Shown: piece by piece, positions 7,795 through 17,400 of the stretch
Numbering within the stretch: the first letter of the stretch is position 1
How the letters are laid out: each line of letters starts with the position of its first letter
From: Leucobacter tardus
GTDB lineage: Bacteria > Actinomycetota > Actinomycetes > Actinomycetales > Microbacteriaceae
DNA: 64,000 nucleotides
Assembly (NCBI RefSeq): GCF_017583045.1
Contig: NZ_JAGFBF010000004.1
Span: 186,001 to 250,000, forward strand
Direction: 5' to 3'
Made by a program: the position numbers and the translations under genes
Notes under the pieces: model-generated
What the model saw: only the letters and a program-made list of their open reading frames with translations
Told to the model about the DNA's origin: nothing
Databases searched by the model: none

Positions 7795-8844
7795 TCAGGC
7801 GCGGGAGGTGTCGACGGTGCGACCCCCGCCGAACAGGATTCCGCGCAGGAATCCGGCGCCCCAGCTCACGTGCATGGTGATGAGCGCGGCGCCGCTCAGC
7901 GCACGATCGCGCGGGCCCCGCTGCGGAGGATCTGAGAGCCGCGTCACGGCGAATCCGATTCCCGCCGCATACCCGGCCGACGCCAGGTGCAGCAGCGACC
8001 ACGGCGATCTGCGGGGGAGCACCCCGATGAGTTGCAGTGCCCCGACGCCCGCACTCGCGGCGAGGGCGACGACCAGCGCTCCCGGAGCGAAGAAGCGCCA
8101 CGGGTTCGCCCCCCGGTACCGGCGCACGAGTACGGCTCGCCAGGTCCCCGTCGCGAGGAACTGGCGCGAGAGATCGCGGAAGCTGCCGCGCGGCCAGTAC
8201 GTCACCCCGAGCGCAGGATCGAACCAGACGGTGCCCCCGGCTCGTCGGATGCGCAGGTTGAGCTCCCAATCCTCGCCGCGCAGAATTCCGGGATCGTAGC
8301 CGCCGACGGCCTCGATCGCCGCCCGCCGGAAGATCCCGAGGTATGCGGACTCCGCCGGACCGGCCGTGCCGTCTCCGTGATAGGCGCCCCCGCCGAGACC
8401 GAACGGACTGTTGTACCCGCGTGCGATGGCCCGCTGCACCGGCTTGCGTCCCGCCGCCCGCATCACACCGCCGACATTGACCGCGTCGTGCGCTCGCAGT
8501 GCGGCGATCCCGGCACGGGTGTAATCGGTGGTCAGTTCCGAGTGGGCATCGACCCGGATCACGACGGGGTGCGAGCTCGCCTCGATCGCGCGGTTCAGTC
8601 CGATGGGGATGTGGCGTTCGGGATTGTCGACGAGGCGCACCCGCGCGTCCTCCGCAGCGAGCCCGCGGGCGATGTCCGAACTGCGGTCCCGCGATGGGCC
8701 GAGCGCGAGCACAATCTCCTTCTCGCCCGCGTAGTCCTGCGCGAGGATCGTGCGCACGGCGCGTTCGAGATATCCCTCCTCGTTGAGCACCGGCATGACG
8801 TACGAGACCGCTGGGGTCTCCGGAAGCGCAGGCAGGGATCGCAC
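7795..8844 (-). CDS. Family 2 glycosyltransferase with C-terminal membrane helices
   Basis: A 349-residue inverting glycosyltransferase of the GT-A fold. The N-terminal catalytic domain shows VSYVMPVLNEEGYLERAV, a DAHSEL segment fitting the DXD metal/donor site, and GEDWELNLRI fitting the acceptor/catalytic ED motif. The last 120 residues contain three or four hydrophobic helices, so the enzyme probably works at the inner membrane face on a lipid-linked acceptor. GTG 8844 is chosen because conserved sequence begins directly after it and CACAAT lies 6 nt upstream; the open frame extends further but into the divergent gene. It lies between two glycerophosphotransferase-like genes, so a role in the same glycopolymer is likely. 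Confidence 0.8.
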   Translation of the reverse strand: MRSLPALPETPAVSYVMPVLNEEGYLERAVRTILAQDYAGEKEIVLALGPSRDRSSDIARGLAAEDARVRLVDNPERHIPIGLNRAIEASSHPVVIRVDAHSELTTDYTRAGIAALRAHDAVNVGGVMRAAGRKPVQRAIARGYNSPFGLGGGAYHGDGTAGPAESAYLGIFRRAAIEAVGGYDPGILRGEDWELNLRIRRAGGTVWFDPALGVTYWPRGSFRDLSRQFLATGTWRAVLVRRYRGANPWRFFAPGALVVALAASAGVGALQLIGVLPRRSPWSLLHLASAGYAAGIGFAVTRLSDPPQRGPRDRALSGAALITMHVSWGAGFLRGILFGGGRTVDTSRA

Positions 8845-8884
8845 ACTGCGATTGTGCCACGGCCGCGCGTGCGGAGTCCGCGGG

Positions 8885-8890
8885 TAAACT
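8885..8890 (+). promoter_or_regulatory. -10 box, leaderless type
   Basis: TAAACT ends 6 nt before GTG 8897. No ribosome-binding site is seen, so a leaderless transcript starting at GTG 8897 is the simplest reading. Confidence 0.55.
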
Positions 8891-8896
8891 GTGCGC

Positions 8897-10141
8897 GTGC
8901 AAGGACTGAGGATCGGCAGGCAGGTCGTATCGCTGGGGAGGCGTGCGGCACTGCGGTGGCGCGCGAACCGGGAGGCGCAGCGCATCGTCGCGCGGCGCGG
9001 ACCGCTCGAGCCCGGCACGTTCCGCGTGGGCGTCTACTTCGCCGACAGCGACGTCAACATCTACCAGATGCGCCAGTGGTACGCCCCGCTGCGTTCCCTC
9101 GCGCGTCGTTCCCCGGTGCTCGTCATCGCACGCGATGCGTCGGGGATGCGCACGATCGCCGATGAGAGCGGTCTCGACGTCGTGCTGGCACCTCAACCGC
9201 CCGACCTCGAGCGTGTGCTCGACGAGCAGCCGCTCGAAGTCATTCTCTACGTGAATCAGAACACGCGGAACTTCCAGATGCTGCGGTACGGTCGCCGCTG
9301 GCACGTGTTCATCAATCATGGCGAGAGCGACAAGGTCTACATGTCGACCAACCAGCACAAGACCTACGATCGCGCCTTCGTCGCCGGGGACGCCGCGCGC
9401 GATCGTCTGTCTCGGGCGCTCTGGGACTACGACGTCGATGAACGGACCGTCGCGATCGGACGGCCCCAGACGGATCACCTCGACGGGACGCCGCCGTATC
9501 CGGTGGACGAGCGAACGGTCGTGCTCTACGCGCCGACCTGGGAGGGGGATCGGCCGGCGGCGACGTACGGTTCGGTCCGATCCCACGGCGTCGAGCTGGT
9601 CAAACGTCTGATCGCGACTGGCGAGCATCGCGTCGTCTATCGCCCGCATCCCCGCACCGGGGTCGTCGATCAGGCGTTCGGCCGCGCGAGCGCCGAGATC
9701 GCCGTCCTGCTGCGCGAGGCGAATCGGCGCGACGCATCGGCCCATCACGTCTTCGACGAGTCACCGCAGATCGGGTGGCAGCTCCGGGAACCGGACATCG
9801 CGATCTGCGACATCTCGGCGATGGTCTACGACCGACTCTCAACCGGGAAACCGCTCATGATCACGCGTCCGACATCGGCAGCGGCCGAGGTCGAGGACGA
9901 CCGCGGGTACCTCGCGGACTGCGACTGGCTCGCCGCGGCCGATGCTCAGAACATCGTGGCCGAGATCGAGCGCGCGCTCCACGACGAGCAGGCGCGCGAC
10001 CGACTCGGGCACTGGTCGAAGCACTATTTCGGCGATACCGAGCACGGCGCGCCGACCGCCCGATTCGAATCCGCGGTCGCCGAGCTCATCGAACGGGCCG
10101 AAGAGTACCGCGCGCGGACGTCGGACCCAGATAGGGTTTGA
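8897..10141 (+). CDS. CDP-glycerol glycerophosphotransferase-like protein, single domain
   Basis: A 414-residue relative of the TagF/TagB family. It carries INHGESDK in place of the usual W-HG motif, APTWEGD (the family's APTW), YRPHPRTG and a late DISAMVYDRLSTGKP segment matching the D-S-S/M..D..-KP region. WHG is therefore replaced by NHG, and the first Ser of DYSS is Ile, so its donor or acceptor may differ from the tandem protein 1.1 kb away. The N-terminus is basic and could bind the membrane surface. It is divergent from the glycosyltransferase and followed directly by the promoter of an ABC transporter pair. Wall or capsule polymer synthesis is inferred. Confidence 0.72.
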   Translation: MQGLRIGRQVVSLGRRAALRWRANREAQRIVARRGPLEPGTFRVGVYFADSDVNIYQMRQWYAPLRSLARRSPVLVIARDASGMRTIADESGLDVVLAPQPPDLERVLDEQPLEVILYVNQNTRNFQMLRYGRRWHVFINHGESDKVYMSTNQHKTYDRAFVAGDAARDRLSRALWDYDVDERTVAIGRPQTDHLDGTPPYPVDERTVVLYAPTWEGDRPAATYGSVRSHGVELVKRLIATGEHRVVYRPHPRTGVVDQAFGRASAEIAVLLREANRRDASAHHVFDESPQIGWQLREPDIAICDISAMVYDRLSTGKPLMITRPTSAAAEVEDDRGYLADCDWLAAADAQNIVAEIERALHDEQARDRLGHWSKHYFGDTEHGAPTARFESAVAELIERAEEYRARTSDPDRV

Positions 10142-10147
10142 TAGATT
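10142..10147 (+). promoter_or_regulatory. -10 box, leaderless type
   Basis: TAGATT begins immediately after the TGA of the preceding gene and ends 6 nt before GTG 10154, so the ABC transporter pair can be transcribed on its own even though it abuts the upstream gene. Confidence 0.55.
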
Positions 10148-10153
10148 GTGGGA

Positions 10154-11284
10154 GTGCCGCCCGAAGACTCGCGATTGGATGCTGATCAGGTGCCGGAAGA
10201 TGATGCAACGGTAGACAAGTCCGCTGCTCAGGCGACCGATCGGCAGGGTGGCTCCTCTCGAGTCCGGCCCAGTCGGACGGCGGGGTCCCGGTCTCGGAAG
10301 GCCGCCGCAGATCCCGGGGTGGAGACCGATGCGGCGTCGACGCCCGCGAGCGCGGCCGCTGCACCCTCTGACGCCGCCGATGTGCAGCACGAGGCGCAGC
10401 TGGATGCTCCGGACCGATCGGAACGCCCGAGTAGCAGTGCGCCCGCAACGGGACGCATCCAGGTGCCGGTCCCCTCGGTGGTGCGGGCGCGCGAGCGCGG
10501 CCGGCTGGCCGAGCACAACCCGGTGGTGCTCCGGACCGAATCGCTGACGAAGAGCTACGGCACCGTCATCGCGGCGAATGAAGTCACGATCGATGTGCAT
10601 GCCGGCTCATTCACCGGCATCGTCGGTCCGAACGGCGCGGGCAAGACCACGACGCTGTCGATGCTCAGCGGCCTGAACCGCCCGACCTCCGGTCGCGTGA
10701 CGGTGCGCGACGTCGACGTCTGGGCAGATGGAGCTGCGGCGAAACGCCTCATCGGCACGCTGCCTGATCGGCTGCGGCTGTTCGATCGTCTGACCGGTGC
10801 TCAGCTGATGTACTACTCGGGTGTGCTGCACGGGGTGGAAGAGTCAGCGGTCGCGCAGCGCGTCGCCGAGCTCGCCGAGGCCTTCAGCCTCGAGTCGGCG
10901 CTCGGGCGTCTGGTCTCCGACTACTCCGCAGGCATGCAGAAGAAGATCGCGCTCGCCTGCTCCATGATCCACGCACCCGATGTGCTCGTGCTCGACGAGC
11001 CCTTCGAAGCGATCGACCCGGTCTCGGCATCGAACGTCACGGAGATCCTCGAGAAGTACGTCGCCGGAGGCGGCAGCGTCATCATGTCGAGCCACAGCCT
11101 CGACCTCATCCAGCGCGTCTGCGACCACGTCGCTGTCATCATCGACGGCAGCGTCATCGCGCAGGGCACCGTCGACGCCGTGCGCGACGGGATGAGTCTC
11201 GAAGACCGCTTCAGGCACCTGACCGAGTCCAGTGAGGCAGGGGAGGGGCTCGAGTGGTTGCACGGATCTTCAGACTCCGAGTAG
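10154..11284 (+). CDS. ABC transporter ATP-binding protein with long N-terminal extension
   Basis: Cytoplasmic ATPase of an ABC exporter, 376 residues. The nucleotide-binding domain starts near residue 125: Walker A GPNGAGKTTT with Lys164, signature region DYSAGMQKKIAL, and Walker B VLVLDEPF with Asp281/Glu282, then the switch His in SSHSL. The first ~120 residues are charged, low-complexity and probably disordered, unusual for ABC ATPases of about 230-310 residues. GTG 10154 fits the upstream -10 box; GTG 10148 is a possible alternative. It overlaps the permease gene by 31 nt and the two form a unit. Substrate unknown; the adjacent polymer genes would fit export of a wall component, but that is inference. 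Confidence 0.88.
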   Translation: MPPEDSRLDADQVPEDDATVDKSAAQATDRQGGSSRVRPSRTAGSRSRKAAADPGVETDAASTPASAAAAPSDAADVQHEAQLDAPDRSERPSSSAPATGRIQVPVPSVVRARERGRLAEHNPVVLRTESLTKSYGTVIAANEVTIDVHAGSFTGIVGPNGAGKTTTLSMLSGLNRPTSGRVTVRDVDVWADGAAAKRLIGTLPDRLRLFDRLTGAQLMYYSGVLHGVEESAVAQRVAELAEAFSLESALGRLVSDYSAGMQKKIALACSMIHAPDVLVLDEPFEAIDPVSASNVTEILEKYVAGGGSVIMSSHSLDLIQRVCDHVAVIIDGSVIAQGTVDAVRDGMSLEDRFRHLTESSEAGEGLEWLHGSSDSE

Positions 11285-12822
11285 CGCTGCTCGCGGCGCC
11301 CTTCCGCGAGACCTTCACACGGTCGGTCGGCGCCGTGGTGACCTTCGCCGCACTGTTCGCCGCGGCGGTCCTCGCCGCCATCCTGCCGCCGCGATGGTTC
11401 GCCTCGACGGGGCAGCTCGCGACGTTCGATACCGCCGTCGGTGCCGTGATCCTCGGCGCGGTCGTGCTCGTGCCGTTCTTCGCGAATCGCGGACACCTGG
11501 AACCTCGGCAGTTCGCCGGGTACCCGATGTCCGCTTCGCAGATCGCGTTCGGGTTGCTGGGCTCGACCGTGATCTCCTGGCCGTTCCTGCTCCTGCTGAG
11601 CTGGATCATCGCACTCGGTGCCACCCGCCCGGAATGGCAGGCGCACCCGCCTGCGCTCACGGCGACGCTCGTGCTCGTGCTCGTCATCGCCGTGTGCGGC
11701 GCACGAGTCGCGTCGGCGCTCTCGAGACTCGTCGTGGGGTCCGACCGCGCCGGGATCGTCCGCGCCGTCGGATCGGTCCTTCTGGTCGCGTTCGCGCCCG
11801 TCGCGGTCTTCGTCGCGGCCACGACGTTCGGCGATGCCGACGGCGCATTCGTGGACGTCACCTCGGTGCTGTCGTGGACGCCGTTCGGCGCTCCGTTCGC
11901 CGCACTCTGGCAGCTCGCGTCCGGCGACGAGAGCGGTCTTGCGATGCGCTTCATCATCGCCGGGGGATTCGCCCTTCTGTGCCTCCTCGTCTGGTTCCCA
12001 CTGGTGAAGGCATCGAACGAACGCGTCGAGCGACCCGCAGACAGTGCGGTTGCGCGTCGGGGTCTCGGATGGTTCGAGCGGTTCCCCGCTCGCCCCGCCT
12101 CCGTCATCAGCGCGCGCACACTGACCTACTGGGCGCGCGACCCGCGGTACCGCGTGGCACTGGTCGCGATCCCGATCGCCCCCATCGTGATGCTGCTGGC
12201 GTTCTGGGTGGCCGGAGCCGGGATCACCGTGCTCGCGCTGCTGCCGCTCCCGGTCATGCTGCTGCTGCTCGGATGGTCGCTGCACAACGATGTGGCGATG
12301 GATTCGACGGCGATCTGGAGTCATGTCGCGAGCGGGATCCGCGGGCGCGAAGATCGCGCGGGGCGTCTCGCGCCGGTGCTCGTCGTCGGGGTTCCGCTTG
12401 CAGTGATCGGGTCCAGCCTCACCGTCACCGTCCTCGGCGAATGGCGCATCCTCCCGGCCGTCATCGGACTGAACCTCGGAGTGCTCTTCGTGGCCGCTGG
12501 CGTGGCGAGCGTGTTCTCGGTGCTCATGCCCTATCCGACCACCCGCCCGGGCGACAGTCCCTTCCTGCAGCCGCAGTGGTCGGGCTCGGGCTCGGGCCGC
12601 GCGCAGACCATGTCGATCATCGTGGCGATGCTGCTGTCGCTGCCGCCCGTGTGGTTCGCATTGAACGCCGTGTTCGACGTCGAATTCACCGCGAATCTGT
12701 GGGCGCTGCTCTTCGGCATCGGCTACGGCGCGGTCGTGCTGCTGCTCGGTGTGCTGATCGGCGGCGCGGTCTTCAATCGCAGCGCACCCGAACTCATCGC
12801 GGTCACCCAGGTCTACGACTGA
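11254..12822 (+). CDS. ABC transporter permease, polytopic membrane protein
   Basis: Integral membrane partner of the preceding ATPase, 522 residues with about twelve hydrophobic segments spread over its length, in two halves separated by a cytoplasmic loop near residues 255-290. GTG 11254 has GGGGAGGGG 4-12 nt upstream and lies inside the end of the ATPase gene, so the two are translationally coupled. No extracellular domain or known specificity motif is visible. It resembles the large uncharacterised ABC-2-like permeases common in Microbacteriaceae. Confidence 0.8.
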   Translation: MVARIFRLRVALLAAPFRETFTRSVGAVVTFAALFAAAVLAAILPPRWFASTGQLATFDTAVGAVILGAVVLVPFFANRGHLEPRQFAGYPMSASQIAFGLLGSTVISWPFLLLLSWIIALGATRPEWQAHPPALTATLVLVLVIAVCGARVASALSRLVVGSDRAGIVRAVGSVLLVAFAPVAVFVAATTFGDADGAFVDVTSVLSWTPFGAPFAALWQLASGDESGLAMRFIIAGGFALLCLLVWFPLVKASNERVERPADSAVARRGLGWFERFPARPASVISARTLTYWARDPRYRVALVAIPIAPIVMLLAFWVAGAGITVLALLPLPVMLLLLGWSLHNDVAMDSTAIWSHVASGIRGREDRAGRLAPVLVVGVPLAVIGSSLTVTVLGEWRILPAVIGLNLGVLFVAAGVASVFSVLMPYPTTRPGDSPFLQPQWSGSGSGRAQTMSIIVAMLLSLPPVWFALNAVFDVEFTANLWALLFGIGYGAVVLLLGVLIGGAVFNRSAPELIAVTQVYD

Positions 12823-12841
12823 CACTCGCGCCCGAGCGGCG

Positions 12842-12847
12842 TAGAAT
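12842..12847 (+). promoter_or_regulatory. -10 box, leaderless type
   Basis: TAGAAT ends 6 nt before ATG 12854 with no ribosome-binding site between, so a leaderless transcript is expected. Confidence 0.6.
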
Positions 12848-12853
12848 GGGCGC

Positions 12854-13123
12854 ATGGGTATCTTCACGCGTGACCAGGGCCCCGCAGGCGGCACCGATGT
12901 ACTCGATCGCGAGCTCGAGAAGCTGCTCGAGGATCAGCAGCTGGAGGATGGCGACCACGAGCGCTTCTCGCACTACGTGCCGAAGCACAAGATCATGGAG
13001 TCGGCGATGTCCGGCAAGCCGGTGCGTGCGCTCTGCGGGAAGAAGTGGACCCCCTCCCGCGACCCGGAGAAGTTCCCCGTCTGCCCGGAGTGCAAGAAGG
13101 TCTACGAAGAGATGAAGAAGTAG
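12854..13123 (+). CDS. DUF3039 family small protein
   Basis: An 89-residue cytoplasmic protein of the actinobacterial DUF3039 family, function unknown. An acidic N-terminal half (DRELEKLLEDQQLED) is followed by HYVPKHKI, VRALCGKKW and a C-terminal CPECKKVY. The conserved His and Cys residues could form a small zinc site. It is a single-gene unit convergent with pncB, with 10 nt between the stops. Confidence 0.9.
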   Translation: MGIFTRDQGPAGGTDVLDRELEKLLEDQQLEDGDHERFSHYVPKHKIMESAMSGKPVRALCGKKWTPSRDPEKFPVCPECKKVYEEMKK

Positions 13124-13133
13124 ACGCGTTCGC

Positions 13134-14456
13134 TCATTCCACGTAGAGCGTCGGAACCGCCGGGTCTCCGCGAGTGAGGCTCATGGCGACGGGCGGCAGC
13201 GCCGCCACACTCAGACGATGCCGCTCACGAGCGGCCGCGATACCCGCGGTGCCCGTGTGGCCGGACTGCACGACCCCGTCGATGACGAGGGGGACCACGA
13301 CCTCTTGAGCGGTTTCTCCATGGCCGAGCTCGAGGTGATCCGCGGCTCCGTCGTGGAGCAGCACCTCCTCGCTCAAGACCGTCCCGGTCGCCGATACGAG
13401 TCGACGCACCCCCTTCCGCCCGCCGATCGACGCCTTCGCGGCCGAACGCTTCGCCACGGGCACCCACGCGCCGTCGTCACCCGTACGGGCGACCAGCTTG
13501 TAGACCATCCCCATGGTGGGCGAGCCCGAACCGACGACGACCGACGTGCCCACGCCGAAACTGTCCACCGGTGATGCGGCGAGTGTCGCAACGGTGTGCT
13601 CGTCGAGATCGTTCGTGACGGTGATGCGGGTGTCCACCGCCCCGAGCTCGTCCAGCAACCGGCGTACCCGCCCGACGACGACGGGGAGGTCGCCGGAGTC
13701 GATGCGGACGGCGCCGAGCCCGGGACCCGCCACGTCGACGGCGTTGCGCACGCCCTGTTCGATGTCGTAGGTGTCGACGAGCAGGGTAGTGCCCGGGCCC
13801 AGGGAGGCGACCTGAGCGGCGAAAGCATCCCGTTCGCTGTCGTGCAGCAGGGTGAAGCTGTGCGCCGCGGTGCCCATGGTCGGAATGCCGTAGCTGCGGC
13901 CAGCCTCGAGGTTCGAGGTCGCGCTGAACCCCGCGATGTACGCCGCGCGTGCCGCGGCGACCGCACTGCGTTCGCCCGTGCGCCGCGAACCCATCTCGGC
14001 GATCGGCTTGCCTGCGGCGGCGTGGCTCATCCGCGACGCAGCGGTCGCCACCGCCGAGTCGGCGTTCAGGATGCTGAGAGCGAGCGTCTCGAGGAGCACG
14101 CCTTCGGCGAAGGTCGACTCGACCGTGAGCAGCGGGGATCCGGGGAAGAACACCTCGCCCTCGGGGTACCCCCAGATGCTGCCACTGAAGGAGAAGTCCG
14201 CGAGCCAGTCCAGGGTCTCCTGCCGCAGAAAGTCCTCTTCCGCGAGCCACGTCAGTTCGGCATCGGTGAAGCGGAACAGTTCGAGCGCTTCGAGCAGGCG
14301 GCCGGTGCCCGCGACGACGCCGTATCGCCGCGCTCCGGAAAGTCGGCGGGCGAAGAGTTCGAAGACGCTGCGACGGTGGGCGGTGCCTGCGGCGAGGGCG
14401 GCATCGACCATCGTGAGCTCGTAGCGGTCGGTGAGGAGCGCGGTTGAGGCTGACAC
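13134..14456 (-). CDS. pncB: Nicotinate phosphoribosyltransferase
   Basis: Joins nicotinate and PRPP to give nicotinate mononucleotide in the NAD salvage (Preiss-Handler) pathway, using ATP. The 440 residues match the family: TDRYELTMVDAAL at the start, a central GSRRTG segment, VDTYDIEQGVRNAV and RIDSGDLP for the phosphoribosyl site, and SFGVGTS near residue 300. The start is GTG 14456, placed 6 nt after TATGCT, so it is probably leaderless. It is not coupled to dnaE2, whose stop lies 27 nt upstream. Confidence 0.95.
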   Translation of the reverse strand: MSASTALLTDRYELTMVDAALAAGTAHRRSVFELFARRLSGARRYGVVAGTGRLLEALELFRFTDAELTWLAEEDFLRQETLDWLADFSFSGSIWGYPEGEVFFPGSPLLTVESTFAEGVLLETLALSILNADSAVATAASRMSHAAAGKPIAEMGSRRTGERSAVAAARAAYIAGFSATSNLEAGRSYGIPTMGTAAHSFTLLHDSERDAFAAQVASLGPGTTLLVDTYDIEQGVRNAVDVAGPGLGAVRIDSGDLPVVVGRVRRLLDELGAVDTRITVTNDLDEHTVATLAASPVDSFGVGTSVVVGSGSPTMGMVYKLVARTGDDGAWVPVAKRSAAKASIGGRKGVRRLVSATGTVLSEEVLLHDGAADHLELGHGETAQEVVVPLVIDGVVQSGHTGTAGIAAARERHRLSVAALPPVAMSLTRGDPAVPTLYVE

Positions 14457-14462
14457 CTCGCC

Positions 14463-14468
14463 AGCATA
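14463..14468 (-). promoter_or_regulatory. -10 box for pncB, leaderless type
   Basis: TATGCT on the - strand ends 6 nt before GTG 14456. It lies in the 27-bp gap after dnaE2, so pncB does not depend on the SOS operon. Confidence 0.6.
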
Positions 14469-14483
14469 GCGGCGCTGCTTCGA

Positions 14484-17400
14484 TCAGCGGAAGTCGCGTG
14501 ACGAGACGCTCGGAGGCGCAGCGAGCGGTTCGAACTGCGACGCGATGATGTTCACGACACCGTCGGCCGATCGTTCGAGCGTCCCGCTGACGATGAGCGC
14601 AGGGGCGGACCCGGCGACGAGACGGCTGCGCTTCCAGAGCTGGGGCCACGTGACGATGTTCACCGTGCCTGCCTCGTCTTCGAGCGTGATGAAGGTGATG
14701 CCGCCGGCGGTGCCAGGACGCTGACGGTGCGTCACGAGACCCGCCACCTCGACGAGCGACCCCGCAGGCACGTCATGCACCCGATCGGAACGCACCACCC
14801 GACGCGCGTCGAGCGTCTGCCTGAGCAGTGCCACAGGGTGCGTCCCCGAGACCACGCCGGTGGTCCACAGATCGAGTGCGGTCTGCTCCGCGTCGCTGAG
14901 CAGGGGGAGCAGGGGAGGCTGCACCTGCACCACCGATCCCTCGAGATAGCGCGCCCGATTGTCCGACGCCGGTGCCGCGGCCCACATCGCCTCGCGGCGT
15001 TCCAGTCCGAGACCGGCGCACGCCCCGGCGGCGCCGAGGGCCTCGATGGTCGTGCGATCCAGATCCGCCCGTCGCGCGAGGTCGGCGAGATCCCTGAACG
15101 GTGCGTCGCCACGTGCCCGCTCGATCCGCTCGGCCGCACCCCGCTCGATGCCGCGCACCTCTTCCAATCCCAGTCGCACCGCGAACGCGCCGTCGCGACG
15201 GTGGCGCGCTCCCGTGTCGGGTGAGGAGGTGTCGAACGGGCCAGGGGTCGGCTGGTCGTGGTGCGCGCACGACGGCATGCCGGTGATGCGCGGGGCTTCA
15301 TCCCGATCGTCCTCCAACGGTTCGAGCGCTGAACCGGCGCGCGAGCGCTGCACGTCGGGCGGCAGCACCTGGACGCCGTGACGCCTGGCGTCCTCGACCA
15401 GCGATCGGGACGAGTAGAACCCCATCGGTTGCGCGCGCAGCAGACCGGCCAGGAACGCCGCGGGATAGTGCAGCTTGCACCAGGAACTCGCGTAGACGAG
15501 CAGCGCGAAGCTGATCGAGTGGCTTTCGGCGAATCCGAATCCGGCGAACGCTTCGATCTGCTGGTAGAGCAGCTGAGCCTCCTCGCCGACGATGCCGTGC
15601 TCGTGCATGCCCGAGAACAGCTGGTCCTTGAGTCGGTCGATCCGCTCCACGCCGCGTTTCGACCCCATGGCGCGCCTCAGCTGGTCGGCGTCCTCAGCTG
15701 AGCAGTTGCCGACCGTCATCGCCATCTGCATGAGCTGCTCCTGGAAGAGCGGTACCCCGAGCGTGCGTTCCAGCACCGGTTCCAGCGCGGGGTGCGGGTA
15801 CGTGACCGGTTCTTCCGTGTTGCGGCGGCGCAGGTACGGGTGCACCGCGCCGCCCTGCATGGGACCTGGCCGGATCAGTGCGATCTCGATGACGAGGTCG
15901 TAGAAGCGACGCGGTCTGAGGCGCGGCAGCGTGTTCAGCTGCGCGCGGCTCTCGACCTGGAAGACCCCGATGGCATCGGCGCGGCACAGCATGTCGTACA
16001 CCCCGGCCTCCTCCTTCGGGATCGTCGCGAGCGTCCAGGTCTCACCCGTGGCGTCGGCGATGAGGTCGAGTGTTCCCTGCAGCGCATTCAGCATGCCGAG
16101 CCCGAGCAGGTCGAACTTCACGAGACGCATCGCGGCGCAATCGTCCTTGTCCCACTGCAGCACGGTGCGCCCGTCCATGCGGGCGTGCTCGATGGGGCAG
16201 ACCTCGCCGATCGGTCGCCGGGTGAGCACCATGCCGCCCGAGTGGATGCCGAGGTGCCTCGGGCTCTTGAGGAGCTGAGACGCGAGGTCGCGCACGGGTT
16301 CCGGGATCGGACTGTGCGGGTCCTCGCCGATGGAGTTCCACTTGTCCAGGCTGCGCGTCCAGGCCTTCTGCCGATCCGGCGGGTATCCGAGCGCCTTCGC
16401 CGCATCCCGCACGGCGGCCTTCGGGCGGTATGAGATCACGTTCGCCACCTGGGCGGCACTGCGCCGTCCGTAGCGTTCGTACACGTACTGGATGACCTCT
16501 TCGCGCCTGCCGGAATCGAAGTCCACATCGATGTCCGGTTCTTCGTCGCGCATGCTCGAGAGGAACCGCTCGAACGGCAGGTTGTAGAACACCGAGTCCA
16601 CATCGGTGATCCTGAGGACGAAGCACACCGCCGAGTTGGCCGCGGATCCTCTGCCCTGGCACAGGATGCCCCGCGTTCGCGCGTACCCCACGAGGTCGTG
16701 CACGATGAGGAAGTATCCGGGAAAGTCTTTCTCCTCGATTACGTGCAGTTCGCGTTCGAGGCGCGCGCGAATCCCCGGATCCAGCGGATCGCCGTAGCGC
16801 TCGGCTGCCCCTCGCCACACCAGGTCGCGGAGCCAGCTCATCTGCGTGTGCCCCTCGGGGAGCGCGAGGCGGGGCAGCTCGGGCGACGCCGCCCGCAGGG
16901 GGAACGCGAGCGACTGCGCGAGCGGAGCGGTGCGCTCGACGGCTTCGGGATGACGCGCGAATCGCCGAAGCATCTGCGCGCCGCTGCGCAACCGCGCGGC
17001 GGCGTTCGCCGGCAGGTACCCGTCCATTTCGTCGAGACTTCGCCGCGCCCGGACGGCGGCCACCGCCTCGGCGAGCGGTGCGTGCGCGGCGGTCGCGTAG
17101 TGCACGGCGCCCGTGACGACCGTCGGAAACTTGGCGCGCCGCGCGATCTCCGCGAGCTCGTCGCAGCGCACGTCGTCTCCGGGGTGACCGTGGTCGCTGA
17201 GCTCGACGTACACGTTGTCCCGCCCGAAGCGGTCGCCGAGGCGAGCGAGCTCGCGCGCCGCCGCGTCGGATCCGCCGGTATCGAGCGCCTGTCGCACCGC
17301 GCCCTTCCGGCACCCGGTGAGCACCGCCCACTGCCCGTCCGCATCCGCCGCCAGTGCGTCGAGGTCGTAGCGGGGGCGCCCTTTCTCACCGCCGGCGAGC

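Noticed and set aside
7610-9748. 712-codon - strand frame spanning three genes
   Set aside because: It crosses three well-supported genes and has no family resemblance along its length.
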